In this document: piece after piece, positions 7,986 to 15,470 of the stretch
Layout of the letters: each line of letters begins with the position of its first letter
Position numbering within the stretch: the first letter of the stretch is position 1
Assembly: GCA_016793525.1 (NCBI GenBank)
Contig: JAEUJT010000364.1
Location: 1 to 16,445 of the forward strand
Length of the DNA stretch: 16,445 nt
Reading direction: 5' to 3'
Source: Archangium sp.
GTDB lineage: Bacteria; Myxococcota; Myxococcia; Myxococcales; Myxococcaceae
Notes under the pieces: generated by a model
The model's input: only the letters and a program-made list of their open reading frames with translations
Database searches by the model: none
What the model was told of the DNA's origin: nothing
Program-made: the position numbers and the translations under genes

Positions 7986-9226
7986 TTGCGCACCAACTCG
8001 TCACCCACGTTGAGCAGCTTGCGCACCGCCACCGAGAGCACCGACTCGTGGCGGGTGACGACGAGGCCCTCGAGCGCCATGCCCAAGCGAAAAGGGTAGA
8101 CCGTGCCCCCGCGCTGAAAGGCCTGGGTCTCGAGCCGCACCCGCACCGGGTACATGATCTGCCCGCTGTCTTTCGCCGCCAACCCGGTCGCCGGCACCGA
8201 TTCGACCACGCCTCGCGCCACGCCGAACTGCCGCTCGGGCAGCGCCTCGAGCTTCACCACCACGGGCATTCCCTCGCGCACCTCGGCGATGTCTTTGTTG
8301 GCGATGTTCAGCTCGGCCACCAGCGGCGAGTTGAGCGGCACGAGCTGGAGCAGGTCTGAGCCGGCGCCCACCAGCTCGCCCCGCCCGCTGACTTTGATCT
8401 GCGTCACCACGCCGTCGATGGGCGCCACCGCTTTTTGCTGCGCGCGGAACTGGTCGAGCGTGGGCCCCAGCGACGCCAGCCGCACCTCGAGCCGGTCGAG
8501 CGTGCGGTCGACCGCCGACTGGAGCGACTGCTGCCGGTCGTAGATGAGGCTCTTCGCAGAGGACACCTCGTTGCCGAGCTGCTCGAGCTGGGGGGCCAAC
8601 ATCTCCTCGGCGTGGCGCCGGCGAATCTCCGCGATCTTCGCGCTCGCGACCGCGATTCGGCGGCGGGCCTCGGCGGTCATCTCAGGGAGCCGCGCCAGCT
8701 GCTGCACCGACGTCGCCAGGTCTTTGAACAGGTCTTGTACGCCGACGAGCGTCTCGCGAATGCCGCCCTGGTTTTCGGTGACGAAGCCATTTTGCGCGAG
8801 CTTCTCGACCCGTACCGTGCAGTCGGTGCAGGCGCCCTTTCGCAGCGCCGTCGCCACCAACAGCGCCTGCTGGAGATCTCCGCGCAGCCGCGTGTGCTCG
8901 TCTTCGGTGAGCTGATCATCGGCCACCACCAGCACGTCGCCCTGGTGCACCACCTGGCTTTCTTTCACCAGGAGCTCGCCGATGCGAATGCTCGTCTTCA
9001 GCCGAATCGGCACCGGCGGCTGCTCGCTCACCAACCCGCCGCGCGCGCTGATGGAAATGGCGATGGTGGCCCACGCGCCGTAGGCGACGAGCAGCGCCAG
9101 CGACGCAAGCAACACGTAGACGAAGCCGCGAATGAAGACCCGCGGGCGCTCGCGCACGAACTCGTCGGTCGCCCAGGGGACGCTCGTAGCCTCGTACACC
9201 AGGGTCTTGTCGCGCCGGCTCGCCAT
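7982..9226 (-). CDS. HlyD-family membrane fusion (periplasmic adaptor) protein
   Basis: 414 residues from ATG 9226. A cytoplasmic N-terminus of about 30 residues precedes one membrane segment (31-53), then a biotinyl-lipoyl-like half near 65-102, a helical hairpin rich in A, E, L and R (about 105-262), the second lipoyl half (265-295, APIDGVVTQIKVSGRGELV) and a beta-barrel region to the C-terminus. This is the standard layout of adaptors that join an inner-membrane ABC exporter to an outer-membrane TolC-like channel. No channel gene is in the window. An unusual CTDC pair (C133, C136) sits within the hairpin. Readings upstream of 9226 overlap the activator gene and do not resemble the family. 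The gene lies 14 bases after the activator stop and overlaps the next exporter gene by TTGA, so it is firmly in the operon. Confidence 0.92.
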   Translation of the reverse strand: MASRRDKTLVYEATSVPWATDEFVRERPRVFIRGFVYVLLASLALLVAYGAWATIAISISARGGLVSEQPPVPIRLKTSIRIGELLVKESQVVHQGDVLVVADDQLTEDEHTRLRGDLQQALLVATALRKGACTDCTVRVEKLAQNGFVTENQGGIRETLVGVQDLFKDLATSVQQLARLPEMTAEARRRIAVASAKIAEIRRRHAEEMLAPQLEQLGNEVSSAKSLIYDRQQSLQSAVDRTLDRLEVRLASLGPTLDQFRAQQKAVAPIDGVVTQIKVSGRGELVGAGSDLLQLVPLNSPLVAELNIANKDIAEVREGMPVVVKLEALPERQFGVARGVVESVPATGLAAKDSGQIMYPVRVRLETQAFQRGGTVYPFRLGMALEGLVVTRHESVLSVAVRKLLNVGDELVRN

Positions 9227-9240
9227 GTCTGAAGCGCGTT

Positions 9241-10194
9241 CTACCCGATGCCGTACTTCTTCAACCGATTCTGAAGCGTCTGGCGCGGCAGCTTGAGCCG
9301 ACGGGCCACCTCGGAGTGGTTGTTCTCGCACTGGCGCAGCGCCACCTCGAGCAGCGACTTCTCGATCTCCTCGAGCGTCTCGTCGAGCCCGCGGCCGCTC
9401 GAGAAGCTTTCGTCGATGATGGCGCGCAGCCCGTTTTTGGTGCGGCGGGGGCGAATGAACTCGGCGCCGATGATCGAGGTGTCGGACAGCGCCACCGCGC
9501 GTTCGATGGTGTGCTCGAGCTCGCGAATGTTGCCCGGCCACGAGTGCTCCACCAGCGCCCGCATCGTCTCCTCGCTCAGCTGCTTGCGCGTGCCGGTGCT
9601 GCGCGCCAACCGGTCGAGGAAATACTGGGCCAGGGGCACGACGTCTTCGCGGCGCTGGCGCAGCGGCGGCACGTCGATTTGAACCACGTTGATGCGGTAG
9701 TAGAGGTCTTCGCGAAACAGCCCCTTGTCGATGAGCTCCTCGAGGTTGCGGTGGGTCGCGCAGATGAGCCGGAAGTTCGTCTGCCGCGGGGTATTTTCGC
9801 CGAGCCGCTCATAGCGGCGCTCCTGAATGACGCGCAGCAGCTTCACCTGAATCGACGCCGGCAGGTCGCCGATTTCGTCGAGGAACAGCGTGCCGCCGTT
9901 CGCCAACTCGACCCGCCCCTCGCGCGCCGTCTTCGCTCCCGTGAAGGCGCCAGCGGCGTGGCCGAAGAGCTCGGCCTCCATCAAATCGAAGGGAATGGCC
10001 GACAGGTTGGCGGTGACGAAGGGCGACTCCGCGCGGTGGCTCAGCCGGTGCGCCTCCTGCGCCAGGCGGCTCTTGCCCACGCCCGTCTCGCCGAGAATGG
10101 GAATGCTGGAGTCGGTCGGGGCCACCCGAGCCAACAGGTTGTGCACCGCGATGAGCGCGGTGGAAGGAGGGAGCGCCTCGGAAGGGTCGTTCAT
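9241..10194 (-). CDS. Sigma-54-dependent transcriptional activator without sensory domain
   Basis: 317 residues from ATG 10194. It opens almost directly with the AAA+ domain: Walker A GETGVGKS at 35-42, the sigma-54-contacting loop GAFTGA at 82-87, Walker B LFLDEIGD at 103-110. A Fis-type helix-turn-helix lies at the C-terminus (about 292-312, EVARRLKLPRQTLQNRLKK). There is no receiver, GAF or PAS domain, so control must come from a partner protein, from expression level or from a small molecule acting on the AAA+ domain, as for PspF-type activators. An alternative GTG start at 10248 would add 18 residues (335 in total); both lack a convincing Shine-Dalgarno, and ATG 10194 best fits the family's domain boundary. 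As a gene linked to the exporter operon, its likely target is the sigma-54 promoter at 1300-1315. Confidence 0.93.
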   Translation of the reverse strand: MNDPSEALPPSTALIAVHNLLARVAPTDSSIPILGETGVGKSRLAQEAHRLSHRAESPFVTANLSAIPFDLMEAELFGHAAGAFTGAKTAREGRVELANGGTLFLDEIGDLPASIQVKLLRVIQERRYERLGENTPRQTNFRLICATHRNLEELIDKGLFREDLYYRINVVQIDVPPLRQRREDVVPLAQYFLDRLARSTGTRKQLSEETMRALVEHSWPGNIRELEHTIERAVALSDTSIIGAEFIRPRRTKNGLRAIIDESFSSGRGLDETLEEIEKSLLEVALRQCENNHSEVARRLKLPRQTLQNRLKKYGIG

Positions 10195-10281
10195 CTCAGA
10201 TGAAAATCGCGGGCGACGTTGGAAGGACTCCTGCCGACTCTTGGGCACCGGCTGCCTGAGTTACGGCGCGATAAAGTGTAG

Positions 10282-10599
10282 CTAACCCTCGTGATCCAAC
10301 GCACACCGCAGCGTGGCAAAAGCCCAGCCACCGCGCAGATGACGAAGGTCGGCGTTCGACAGCTTCAGCGGCCCCGAGCCGTCGAGCGAACCGGTCGTGG
10401 CGAAGCGTAACCACGCCGCTTCGCTGAGGGTTTGGGCCAGGCCCGAGAGCCAGCCGATGCTCGACTCGGTGATCTTCTCGACGATGGGTGACCCCGTTCC
10501 CAAGTGCCGGGTGACGATGTCGCGCAATGTGCGCCAGTCGAGTTGGCGTTGAGCCAGGGCGCGTCGCAACGCCAGCGCATCTTTTTCCTGCGGAGTCAT
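10282..10599 (-). CDS. Hypothetical protein, 105 residues
   Basis: Not recognised. The protein is soluble by appearance, with no signal peptide or membrane segment: a charged helical N-terminus (about 1-35, rich in R, Q, L), a middle with ITESSIGWLSGLAQTLSE and a C-terminus with two Trp and LRCALDHEG. Third codon positions are mostly G or C, as in the neighbouring genes, which argues for a real gene. The same frame stays open far upstream under the glycosyltransferase, but that part looks like antisense; ATG 10599 is the first start clear of it. It lies on the operon strand, 87 bases before the activator start used here (33 before the alternative GTG), so it may be the first gene of the export operon. 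One could imagine it as a control partner for the sensor-less activator, but nothing in the sequence shows that. Confidence 0.6.
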   Translation of the reverse strand: MTPQEKDALALRRALAQRQLDWRTLRDIVTRHLGTGSPIVEKITESSIGWLSGLAQTLSEAAWLRFATTGSLDGSGPLKLSNADLRHLRGGWAFATLRCALDHEG

Positions 10600-10610
10600 G
10601 AGAAGACGGA

Positions 10611-10628
10611 ACGCAACAAGCGCGCCAA
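10611..10628 (-). promoter_or_regulatory. Possible sigma-54 promoter of the export operon
   Basis: Read on the minus strand, TTGGCGCG, four bases, TTGC. The GG (10626-10625) and GC (10614-10613) are ten bases apart; the -12 box is intact and the -24 box differs from TGGCACG by one base. Transcription would start near 10601, only about two bases before ATG 10599, so that gene would be leaderless or the true first product would begin further on. That misfit and the GC-rich background keep this tentative. Confidence 0.35.
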
Positions 10629-10671
10629 CGCCGTTGAACTTGCTGGGGCCTTCTCGTATGGGCGCCGCGAC

Positions 10672-11625
10672 ATGGCGCTCTGCTCGGTAGTCATTCCCGT
10701 CTATCGCAACGAGGAGTCGCTCACGGCGCTGCTGGCCGAGCTGACCGACCTGGCCACCTCGATGCGCGACGAGCTCGAGGTGGTGTTCGTCGTCGACGGC
10801 AGCCCCGACGCGTCGGCCGACGTGCTGCGGCGGCTGCTTCCCCAGGCGTCGTTCCGGTCGCAGCTGTTGCTGCACTCGCGCAACTACGGCGCGGCGGCGG
10901 CGGTGCGCACCGGGCTCCAGGCGGCGCGCGGGGCGTACATCGGGGTGATGGCGGCCGACCTCCAGGAGCCCGCGTCGTTGATGACGGGCTTCTTCGCCAA
11001 GCTCCAGGCGGGCCACGACGTGGCGGTGGGCATGCGCACCGAGCGCGACGACCCGGCGCTGACCGCGCTGAACGCGAAGATTTTCTGGTCGTTTTTTCGC
11101 CGCTTCATCATGCCGGAGATCCCCGAGGGTGGCGTCGACGTGTTCGGCCTCAGCGCCCGCGCCCGCGACGCGCTGGTGTCGCTGCCCGAGCGCAACAGTT
11201 CCCTCGTCGCCCAACTCTTTTGGATCGGCTTCACCCGCACCGAAGTGCCGTACGCGCGGCGGCCGCGGCCCTTCGGCACCTCGGCGTGGACCTTCAAGAA
11301 GAAGGTCCAGTACCTGCTCGACAGCGTCTACAACTTCACCGACCTGCCGATTCGGTTCCTCCTCTTCATCGGCCTCGGTGCCATGGCGCTGGCCTTCGTC
11401 GGCGCGGCCACGGTGCTCATCGGCCGCCTGCTCGGCGAGATTCCGGTGCGCGGCTACACCCCGACGGTGTTGATCATCGTCTTCTTCGGAGGGCTCAACT
11501 CGTTTGGCCTCGGCATCATCGGCCAATACGTGTGGCGCACCTTCGAGAACACCAAGCAGCGGCCGCTCAGCATCGTCAGCGACCGGCTGGCGTTCGAGGC
11601 TACTTCTTCCCCACCACCTTCTTGA
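10672..11625 (+). CDS. GT2-family membrane glycosyltransferase (GtrB/DPM1-like)
   Basis: 317 residues from ATG 10672. The N-terminus CSVVIPVYRNEESL is the classical GT-A opening. VVDGSPDAS (40-48) stands where the family usually has DDGSxD, and ADLQEP (95-100) is the metal and nucleotide-sugar site. RRPRPFGTSAWTFKKK (196-211) matches the acceptor-side signature, and two membrane segments (about 228-252 and 263-287) close the protein. Such enzymes move a sugar from a nucleotide donor to polyprenyl phosphate at the inner membrane for surface polysaccharide or glycoprotein assembly; donor and acceptor are unknown here. An in-frame extension upstream to 10504 overlaps the opposite gene and does not resemble the family. 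No strong ribosome binding site is seen. It stands alone on its strand, 72 bases from the divergent hypothetical gene, and its 3' end overlaps the Hsp70-fusion gene by 26 bases. Confidence 0.92.
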   Translation: MALCSVVIPVYRNEESLTALLAELTDLATSMRDELEVVFVVDGSPDASADVLRRLLPQASFRSQLLLHSRNYGAAAAVRTGLQAARGAYIGVMAADLQEPASLMTGFFAKLQAGHDVAVGMRTERDDPALTALNAKIFWSFFRRFIMPEIPEGGVDVFGLSARARDALVSLPERNSSLVAQLFWIGFTRTEVPYARRPRPFGTSAWTFKKKVQYLLDSVYNFTDLPIRFLLFIGLGAMALAFVGAATVLIGRLLGEIPVRGYTPTVLIIVFFGGLNSFGLGIIGQYVWRTFENTKQRPLSIVSDRLAFEATSSPPPS

Positions 11626-14401
11626 GGAACTTCCAGAAGCGGCCGCCGCGCGAGGCGAGCTCTTCGGCGCGCTTCTCTTCGGCGGCGTTCGGCTTGGTCT
11701 GCGTCACCCCCAGCCGCTGGCGAATCTCGTCGGGGCTGTAGCGGGTCGCCAAGGTGCTGGAGAAGCTCTTGCGGGTGCGCAGCTCCCGCGCGTCGACGTG
11801 CACCACGCACTCGCCGTCGACTCGCACCGTCACCATGGCCGTCACCGCGCCTTTGGGGCCTTTGGGGAGCCCCTCGATGCGCAGCGTGCCGAGGTACTCG
11901 TTGGCCGCGGCGTTGGTGTCTTCACCTTGAAAGAGCTCGATCTCGATGAAGGTCTCGTCGTCCCGCGCGGTGGAGATGTTGAACGACTTGGTCGCCGGCA
12001 GCGGGGCGTTGCGCTCGATGACCCGCTTGAAGGCCCCGCCCTGCGCGCCGTAGCCGATGGTCATCGGCACCACGTCGATGAGCACCACGCTCGACACCTT
12101 GTCGACGGTGCCAGCGAAGAGCGCCGCGCCCAGGGCCACCGCCTCGTCGGCGTTCACGCTGGCGTGCGGCGTCTTGTTGAAGAGCGTCTTCAGCCGGTCG
12201 CGCACCGCCGGCATGCGGCTCATGCCTCCGACGAGAATGATGTCGTCGACGTCGGCCGGCTTGAGCGAGCCGCCGGTGAGCACCTCGCGCACGACCTCGA
12301 GCGTGCGGTCGACCAGCGGCTTGCACGCGGCGTTGAGCTCGTCGCGGGTCAACGTGCCCTTGAGGTCGAGGGGAATGCCCGACGGCAACATCTGCAGCAT
12401 CGGGAGGCTCAGGTCGAACGAGGTGCGCTCCGACAGCGCCACCTTCGCGCGCTCGGCCAGCTCGGTGACGCGAGACAGCGCCACCGCGTCGCCGGAGAAG
12501 GGCTCGCTGTGCTGGCTCTGGAACTTCTGCAGCAGCAGGTCGACGATCTGGTTGTCGAAGTCGATGCCGCCCAGGAAGATGTCTCCGCCCGTCGACAGCA
12601 CCTCGAACACGTTCTTGTCGATGCGCAGCAGCGTGGCGTCGAAGGTGCCGCCGCCCAGGTCGTACACCAGCACCTTGCGCGACAGCTCGCGGTTCAACCC
12701 GAAGGCCAGCGCCGCCGCGGTCGGCTCGTTGAGCACGCGCTCGACCTTGAGGCCGGCCATCGCCGCGGCTTTGCGCACCGCCTCGCGCTGCTGGTCGGAG
12801 TAGTACGCCGGGCAGGTGATGACCGCGCGGCTCACCGGGCGCCCGAGGTGTTGCTCCGCCATGGCCTTGCACTCGCGCAGCACCAGGCCCTGCACCTCTT
12901 CGAGCGCCAGCGGCTGCCCACCCAACGTCACCGCCGCCTTACCGTCGGGGCCGGCCACGATGTCGTAGTGGAAGCGCTCCTTCACCGTGCGCACCGTCGG
13001 CGTGTCGAAGTCGCGACCCACCAGGCGTTTGGCGCCGTAGATGCTCTGGTTCGGGTTGAGCACCATTTGCGCTTTGGCGCGGTGGCCCACCAGCAGCCCG
13101 TGTTTCCCCAGCGCCACCACGGAGGGAATCGTGTTGTACCCGTCTTTCGACGCCAGAATCTGCGGCCGGCCGTTGCTGAGAATGGCGCAACACGAGTTGG
13201 TGGTGCCGAGGTCGATGCCCACCACCGGCCCGCCCGGGTCGATGCTCGCCGGCGGCTGCAGGTAGACCGGACGGCCCGGGGCCCGGCGCGTCAGGTGCGG
13301 CGCGATGGGCAGCTGCTGGAGCAGTGCGGGCACCTCAGACGCCGACGCGGTGGGGTCGGTGCGGGTGCCGCGCCTCAGCTCGGGCAGCGCGGCTTCATCG
13401 GTGGGGGCGGGCGGTGCCTGCACCAGCGGAGGCGGGGCGGCGGGGCTCCTGCTCGGCACCGGTTTGGCGACCGGTGGTGCCGATGGCCTCGGTGGCGCAG
13501 GTGCCTGGGCCGCGGCCCGTGGTGCCGGCGCGGCGGCAGGCTTGGTCGGAGGTGCCTTCGCCGCCGGTGCTGCAGCGGAGCGCTCGATCTCCAGCTCGAG
13601 CGACGAGTCGTCGTCGCTGAGATCGAAATCGATGGTCGCGGGCGTCTTGCTGGCCAGCTTCGGCGCTGGTTTCGAGGGAGGCGCCTTGGCGGCGGGCTTG
13701 GGTGCTGGCTTCGGAGGAGGTGTGCCCTTGCCGTGGGTCGGGCGATCGAGATCGAGCTCGAGCGGGGCATCGTCTTCGCCGATGTCGAGGTCGATTTCGA
13801 AGCTGCCGGTCCGCACATCTGTCGCCGGTCGCGGCGCGGGGGGCGGCGAGTCGGTGCTGGCCACCAGGGTGTCGAGCTCGATGTCGACCTCCATGTCGCT
13901 CGGCGGCGGCGGAGCGCCGAAGGAGGCGAAGGGGTTCTCTTCATCACCCTCGGGCAGCGCGGCGGGGGCCTTGGGACGAGGCGGCGGCGGTGGTTGACGA
14001 GCGGGTGGCGCGGCCCTCGAGGGGGCGCTGCCCAACATGCGGTTCACGAGCGACTGGCTAGCGGGGTCGAGCGTCTCGAACGACACGCCCATGCCGGGAG
14101 GGCCCTCGGGGTCGTTCATGCCGCGCACCCACTTCACCACCGCGCTGCCCTGCATCACCCGCGCACCCGAGGCGAGCTCGATTTTGAAGTGCACCAGCGT
14201 GCCCAAGGGCTTTGGGTCGCGCGAGCGAATGAACATGCCCCCTGGGCTCAGGTTGGTGGCGTATTTCTCAACGAACTCGTCGATGCCCGAATGCGCCAGC
14301 TTGACCAGCAGGTTGACGGCCTTGCGGTCACTCCCCGCGCGACGTTCACTCACCCGGTGATTGTGCCTTCGCTCGGGCCGCGGCGAAAGTTTCAAATCCA
14401 T
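11600..14401 (-). CDS. PilZ-like domain fused to Hsp70 (DnaK-like) chaperone
   Basis: 933 residues from ATG 14401. Residues about 17-122 form a PilZ-like domain of the Myxococcus-expanded type (ERR and DRK near the start, then NLSPGGMFIRS). Residues 125-390 are a Pro/Ala/Lys-rich low-complexity linker with acidic blocks. From about 392 an Hsp70 nucleotide-binding domain follows: GIDLGTTNSC (395-404), VYDLGGGTFDATLL (579-592) and ILVGGMSRMP (722-731). The beta substrate-binding part starts near 772 (LIDVVPMTIGYG), but the helical lid is short and ends in a basic tail (FWKFLKKVVGKK). It is probably a specialised chaperone, not the housekeeping DnaK; no DnaJ or GrpE gene is near. The PilZ part may respond to c-di-GMP, although the N-terminal RxxxR motif is not clear. 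GTG 14353 is an alternative start (917 residues). Readings upstream of 14401 cross the divergent promoter region and are rejected. Confidence 0.93.
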   Translation of the reverse strand: MDLKLSPRPERRHNHRVSERRAGSDRKAVNLLVKLAHSGIDEFVEKYATNLSPGGMFIRSRDPKPLGTLVHFKIELASGARVMQGSAVVKWVRGMNDPEGPPGMGVSFETLDPASQSLVNRMLGSAPSRAAPPARQPPPPPRPKAPAALPEGDEENPFASFGAPPPPSDMEVDIELDTLVASTDSPPPAPRPATDVRTGSFEIDLDIGEDDAPLELDLDRPTHGKGTPPPKPAPKPAAKAPPSKPAPKLASKTPATIDFDLSDDDSSLELEIERSAAAPAAKAPPTKPAAAPAPRAAAQAPAPPRPSAPPVAKPVPSRSPAAPPPLVQAPPAPTDEAALPELRRGTRTDPTASASEVPALLQQLPIAPHLTRRAPGRPVYLQPPASIDPGGPVVGIDLGTTNSCCAILSNGRPQILASKDGYNTIPSVVALGKHGLLVGHRAKAQMVLNPNQSIYGAKRLVGRDFDTPTVRTVKERFHYDIVAGPDGKAAVTLGGQPLALEEVQGLVLRECKAMAEQHLGRPVSRAVITCPAYYSDQQREAVRKAAAMAGLKVERVLNEPTAAALAFGLNRELSRKVLVYDLGGGTFDATLLRIDKNVFEVLSTGGDIFLGGIDFDNQIVDLLLQKFQSQHSEPFSGDAVALSRVTELAERAKVALSERTSFDLSLPMLQMLPSGIPLDLKGTLTRDELNAACKPLVDRTLEVVREVLTGGSLKPADVDDIILVGGMSRMPAVRDRLKTLFNKTPHASVNADEAVALGAALFAGTVDKVSSVVLIDVVPMTIGYGAQGGAFKRVIERNAPLPATKSFNISTARDDETFIEIELFQGEDTNAAANEYLGTLRIEGLPKGPKGAVTAMVTVRVDGECVVHVDARELRTRKSFSSTLATRYSPDEIRQRLGVTQTKPNAAEEKRAEELASRGGRFWKFLKKVVGKK

Positions 14402-14486
14402 CTGTTCACATTCGTCACACTGAGCGAATCGCGCGAAAGGTGAGGGACCAGCGGGCCGCTTTGGTAGATGGGCGGTCGACGACGCG
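14402..14486. other. Divergent intergenic region between PilZ-Hsp70 and WYL genes
   Basis: 85 bases carrying the start signals of two divergent genes. I find no convincing sigma-70 or sigma-54 box and no clear palindrome. WYL regulators often control adjacent genes, so an operator may lie here, but none can be named from the sequence. Confidence 0.3.
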
Positions 14487-15470
14487 ATGGAACGCACCGA
14501 ACGCCTGCTCGACTTGGTAGCGCTGCTCCTGGCGGCGCCGGGCCCGTTGGCCTGGGAGCACATTTTCGACGCGTTTCCCGACGACTACGGTGGCGCGCCC
14601 GAAGCCGCCGAGCGCAAGTTCGAGCGCGACAAGGCCGAGCTGCTCGAGCTCGGGGTACCCATCACCTTCGTCACCGACGACGACGGCGTGCCGGGCTACG
14701 TCATCGACCGCGCCGCCTACTACCTGCCCGACGCCGGCTTCACGCCCGACGAGCTCGCGGTGCTCTACGCCGCCGGGTCCGCCGCGCTGGCCTCGGGCGC
14801 TTTCCCCGGCCGGCACGACCTGGCCCACGCGCTGCGAAAAATCGGCTTCCTCGCCGACGGGCCGCTGCCGACGCCGAAGGTGCGCTTCGAGCTCGACGCC
14901 GTCGCCGACGCCGACGCGCTGGCCACGCGGCTCGAGATGCTCTGGCGCGCGGTGGGCGCGGCGAAGTGGGTCGACCTCGACTACTTCTCGCCGCGGGGTG
15001 GGGCGGTGACGCAGCGCCGGGTGAACCCCTACGGCCTCGCGCTGCGCCGCGGGGTGTGGAGCCTGGTGGGCTGGTGCCACCTCCGCCAGGGCATTCGCAC
15101 CTTTCATGTGCACCGCATTCGCGCGCTGCGGCCCAACCCGGCCAAGCCGAAGACGCCCGACTTCACCGTGCCGCCCGACTTCGACGTCGACGCCTACGTG
15201 GCGCGCTGGCCGTGGCAGCACCACATTCACCCGCCCATGGCCGTCGAGCTCGAGGTGCGCGGAGGCCTGGCGGCGCGCGCCGCCCACGTCTTCCCTCCCG
15301 GCGCGGTCGAGGGGCGCACCGTGCGGCTGGCGGTGACCCACGTCGAGGGGCTGGTGCGGTTTGTGTTGCCGCTGGGGGCCGAGGTATCGGTGGTACAACC
15401 GCCCGAGGCGGTCGAGCGGCTGCAGCAGGCGGCGCGGCGCATCGCGCTGGCCCACGGAGGCGCGGCGTGA
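14487..15470 (+). CDS. WYL-domain transcriptional regulator (first of pair, PafB-like arrangement)
   Basis: 327 residues from ATG 14487. The N-terminus (ERTERLLDLVALLLAAPGPLAWEHIFDAF) is a winged-helix-like segment of the type found in PafB/PafC-like proteins. The WYL domain lies at about 165-225, but its signature reads GVWSLVGWCHL, with Ser in place of the middle Tyr. The following TFHVHRIRAL matches the family's ligand-contact strand (usually RxFRLDRI). A C-terminal WCX-like extension follows (MAVELEVRG onward). WYL proteins bind nucleic acid or small ligands and regulate transcription, in some bacteria the DNA-damage response; the target here is unknown. Its stop overlaps the next gene's start in GTGA, so the two are co-translated and may act as a heterodimer. 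Confidence 0.88.
   Translation: MERTERLLDLVALLLAAPGPLAWEHIFDAFPDDYGGAPEAAERKFERDKAELLELGVPITFVTDDDGVPGYVIDRAAYYLPDAGFTPDELAVLYAAGSAALASGAFPGRHDLAHALRKIGFLADGPLPTPKVRFELDAVADADALATRLEMLWRAVGAAKWVDLDYFSPRGGAVTQRRVNPYGLALRRGVWSLVGWCHLRQGIRTFHVHRIRALRPNPAKPKTPDFTVPPDFDVDAYVARWPWQHHIHPPMAVELEVRGGLAARAAHVFPPGAVEGRTVRLAVTHVEGLVRFVLPLGAEVSVVQPPEAVERLQQAARRIALAHGGAA
15456..15460 (+). promoter_or_regulatory. Ribosome binding site of the second WYL gene
   Basis: GGAGG six bases before GTG 15467, inside the last codons of the first WYL gene. It fixes the GTG start and the four-base GTGA overlap. Confidence 0.75.

Noticed and set aside
10600..11526. Upstream extension of the 105-residue minus-strand gene.
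   Set aside because: It runs antisense through the well-supported glycosyltransferase and has shadow-like composition.
11504..14443. Plus-strand 979-codon frame opposite the Hsp70 fusion.
   Set aside because: Antisense shadow; the minus strand carries intact Hsp70 and PilZ motifs.
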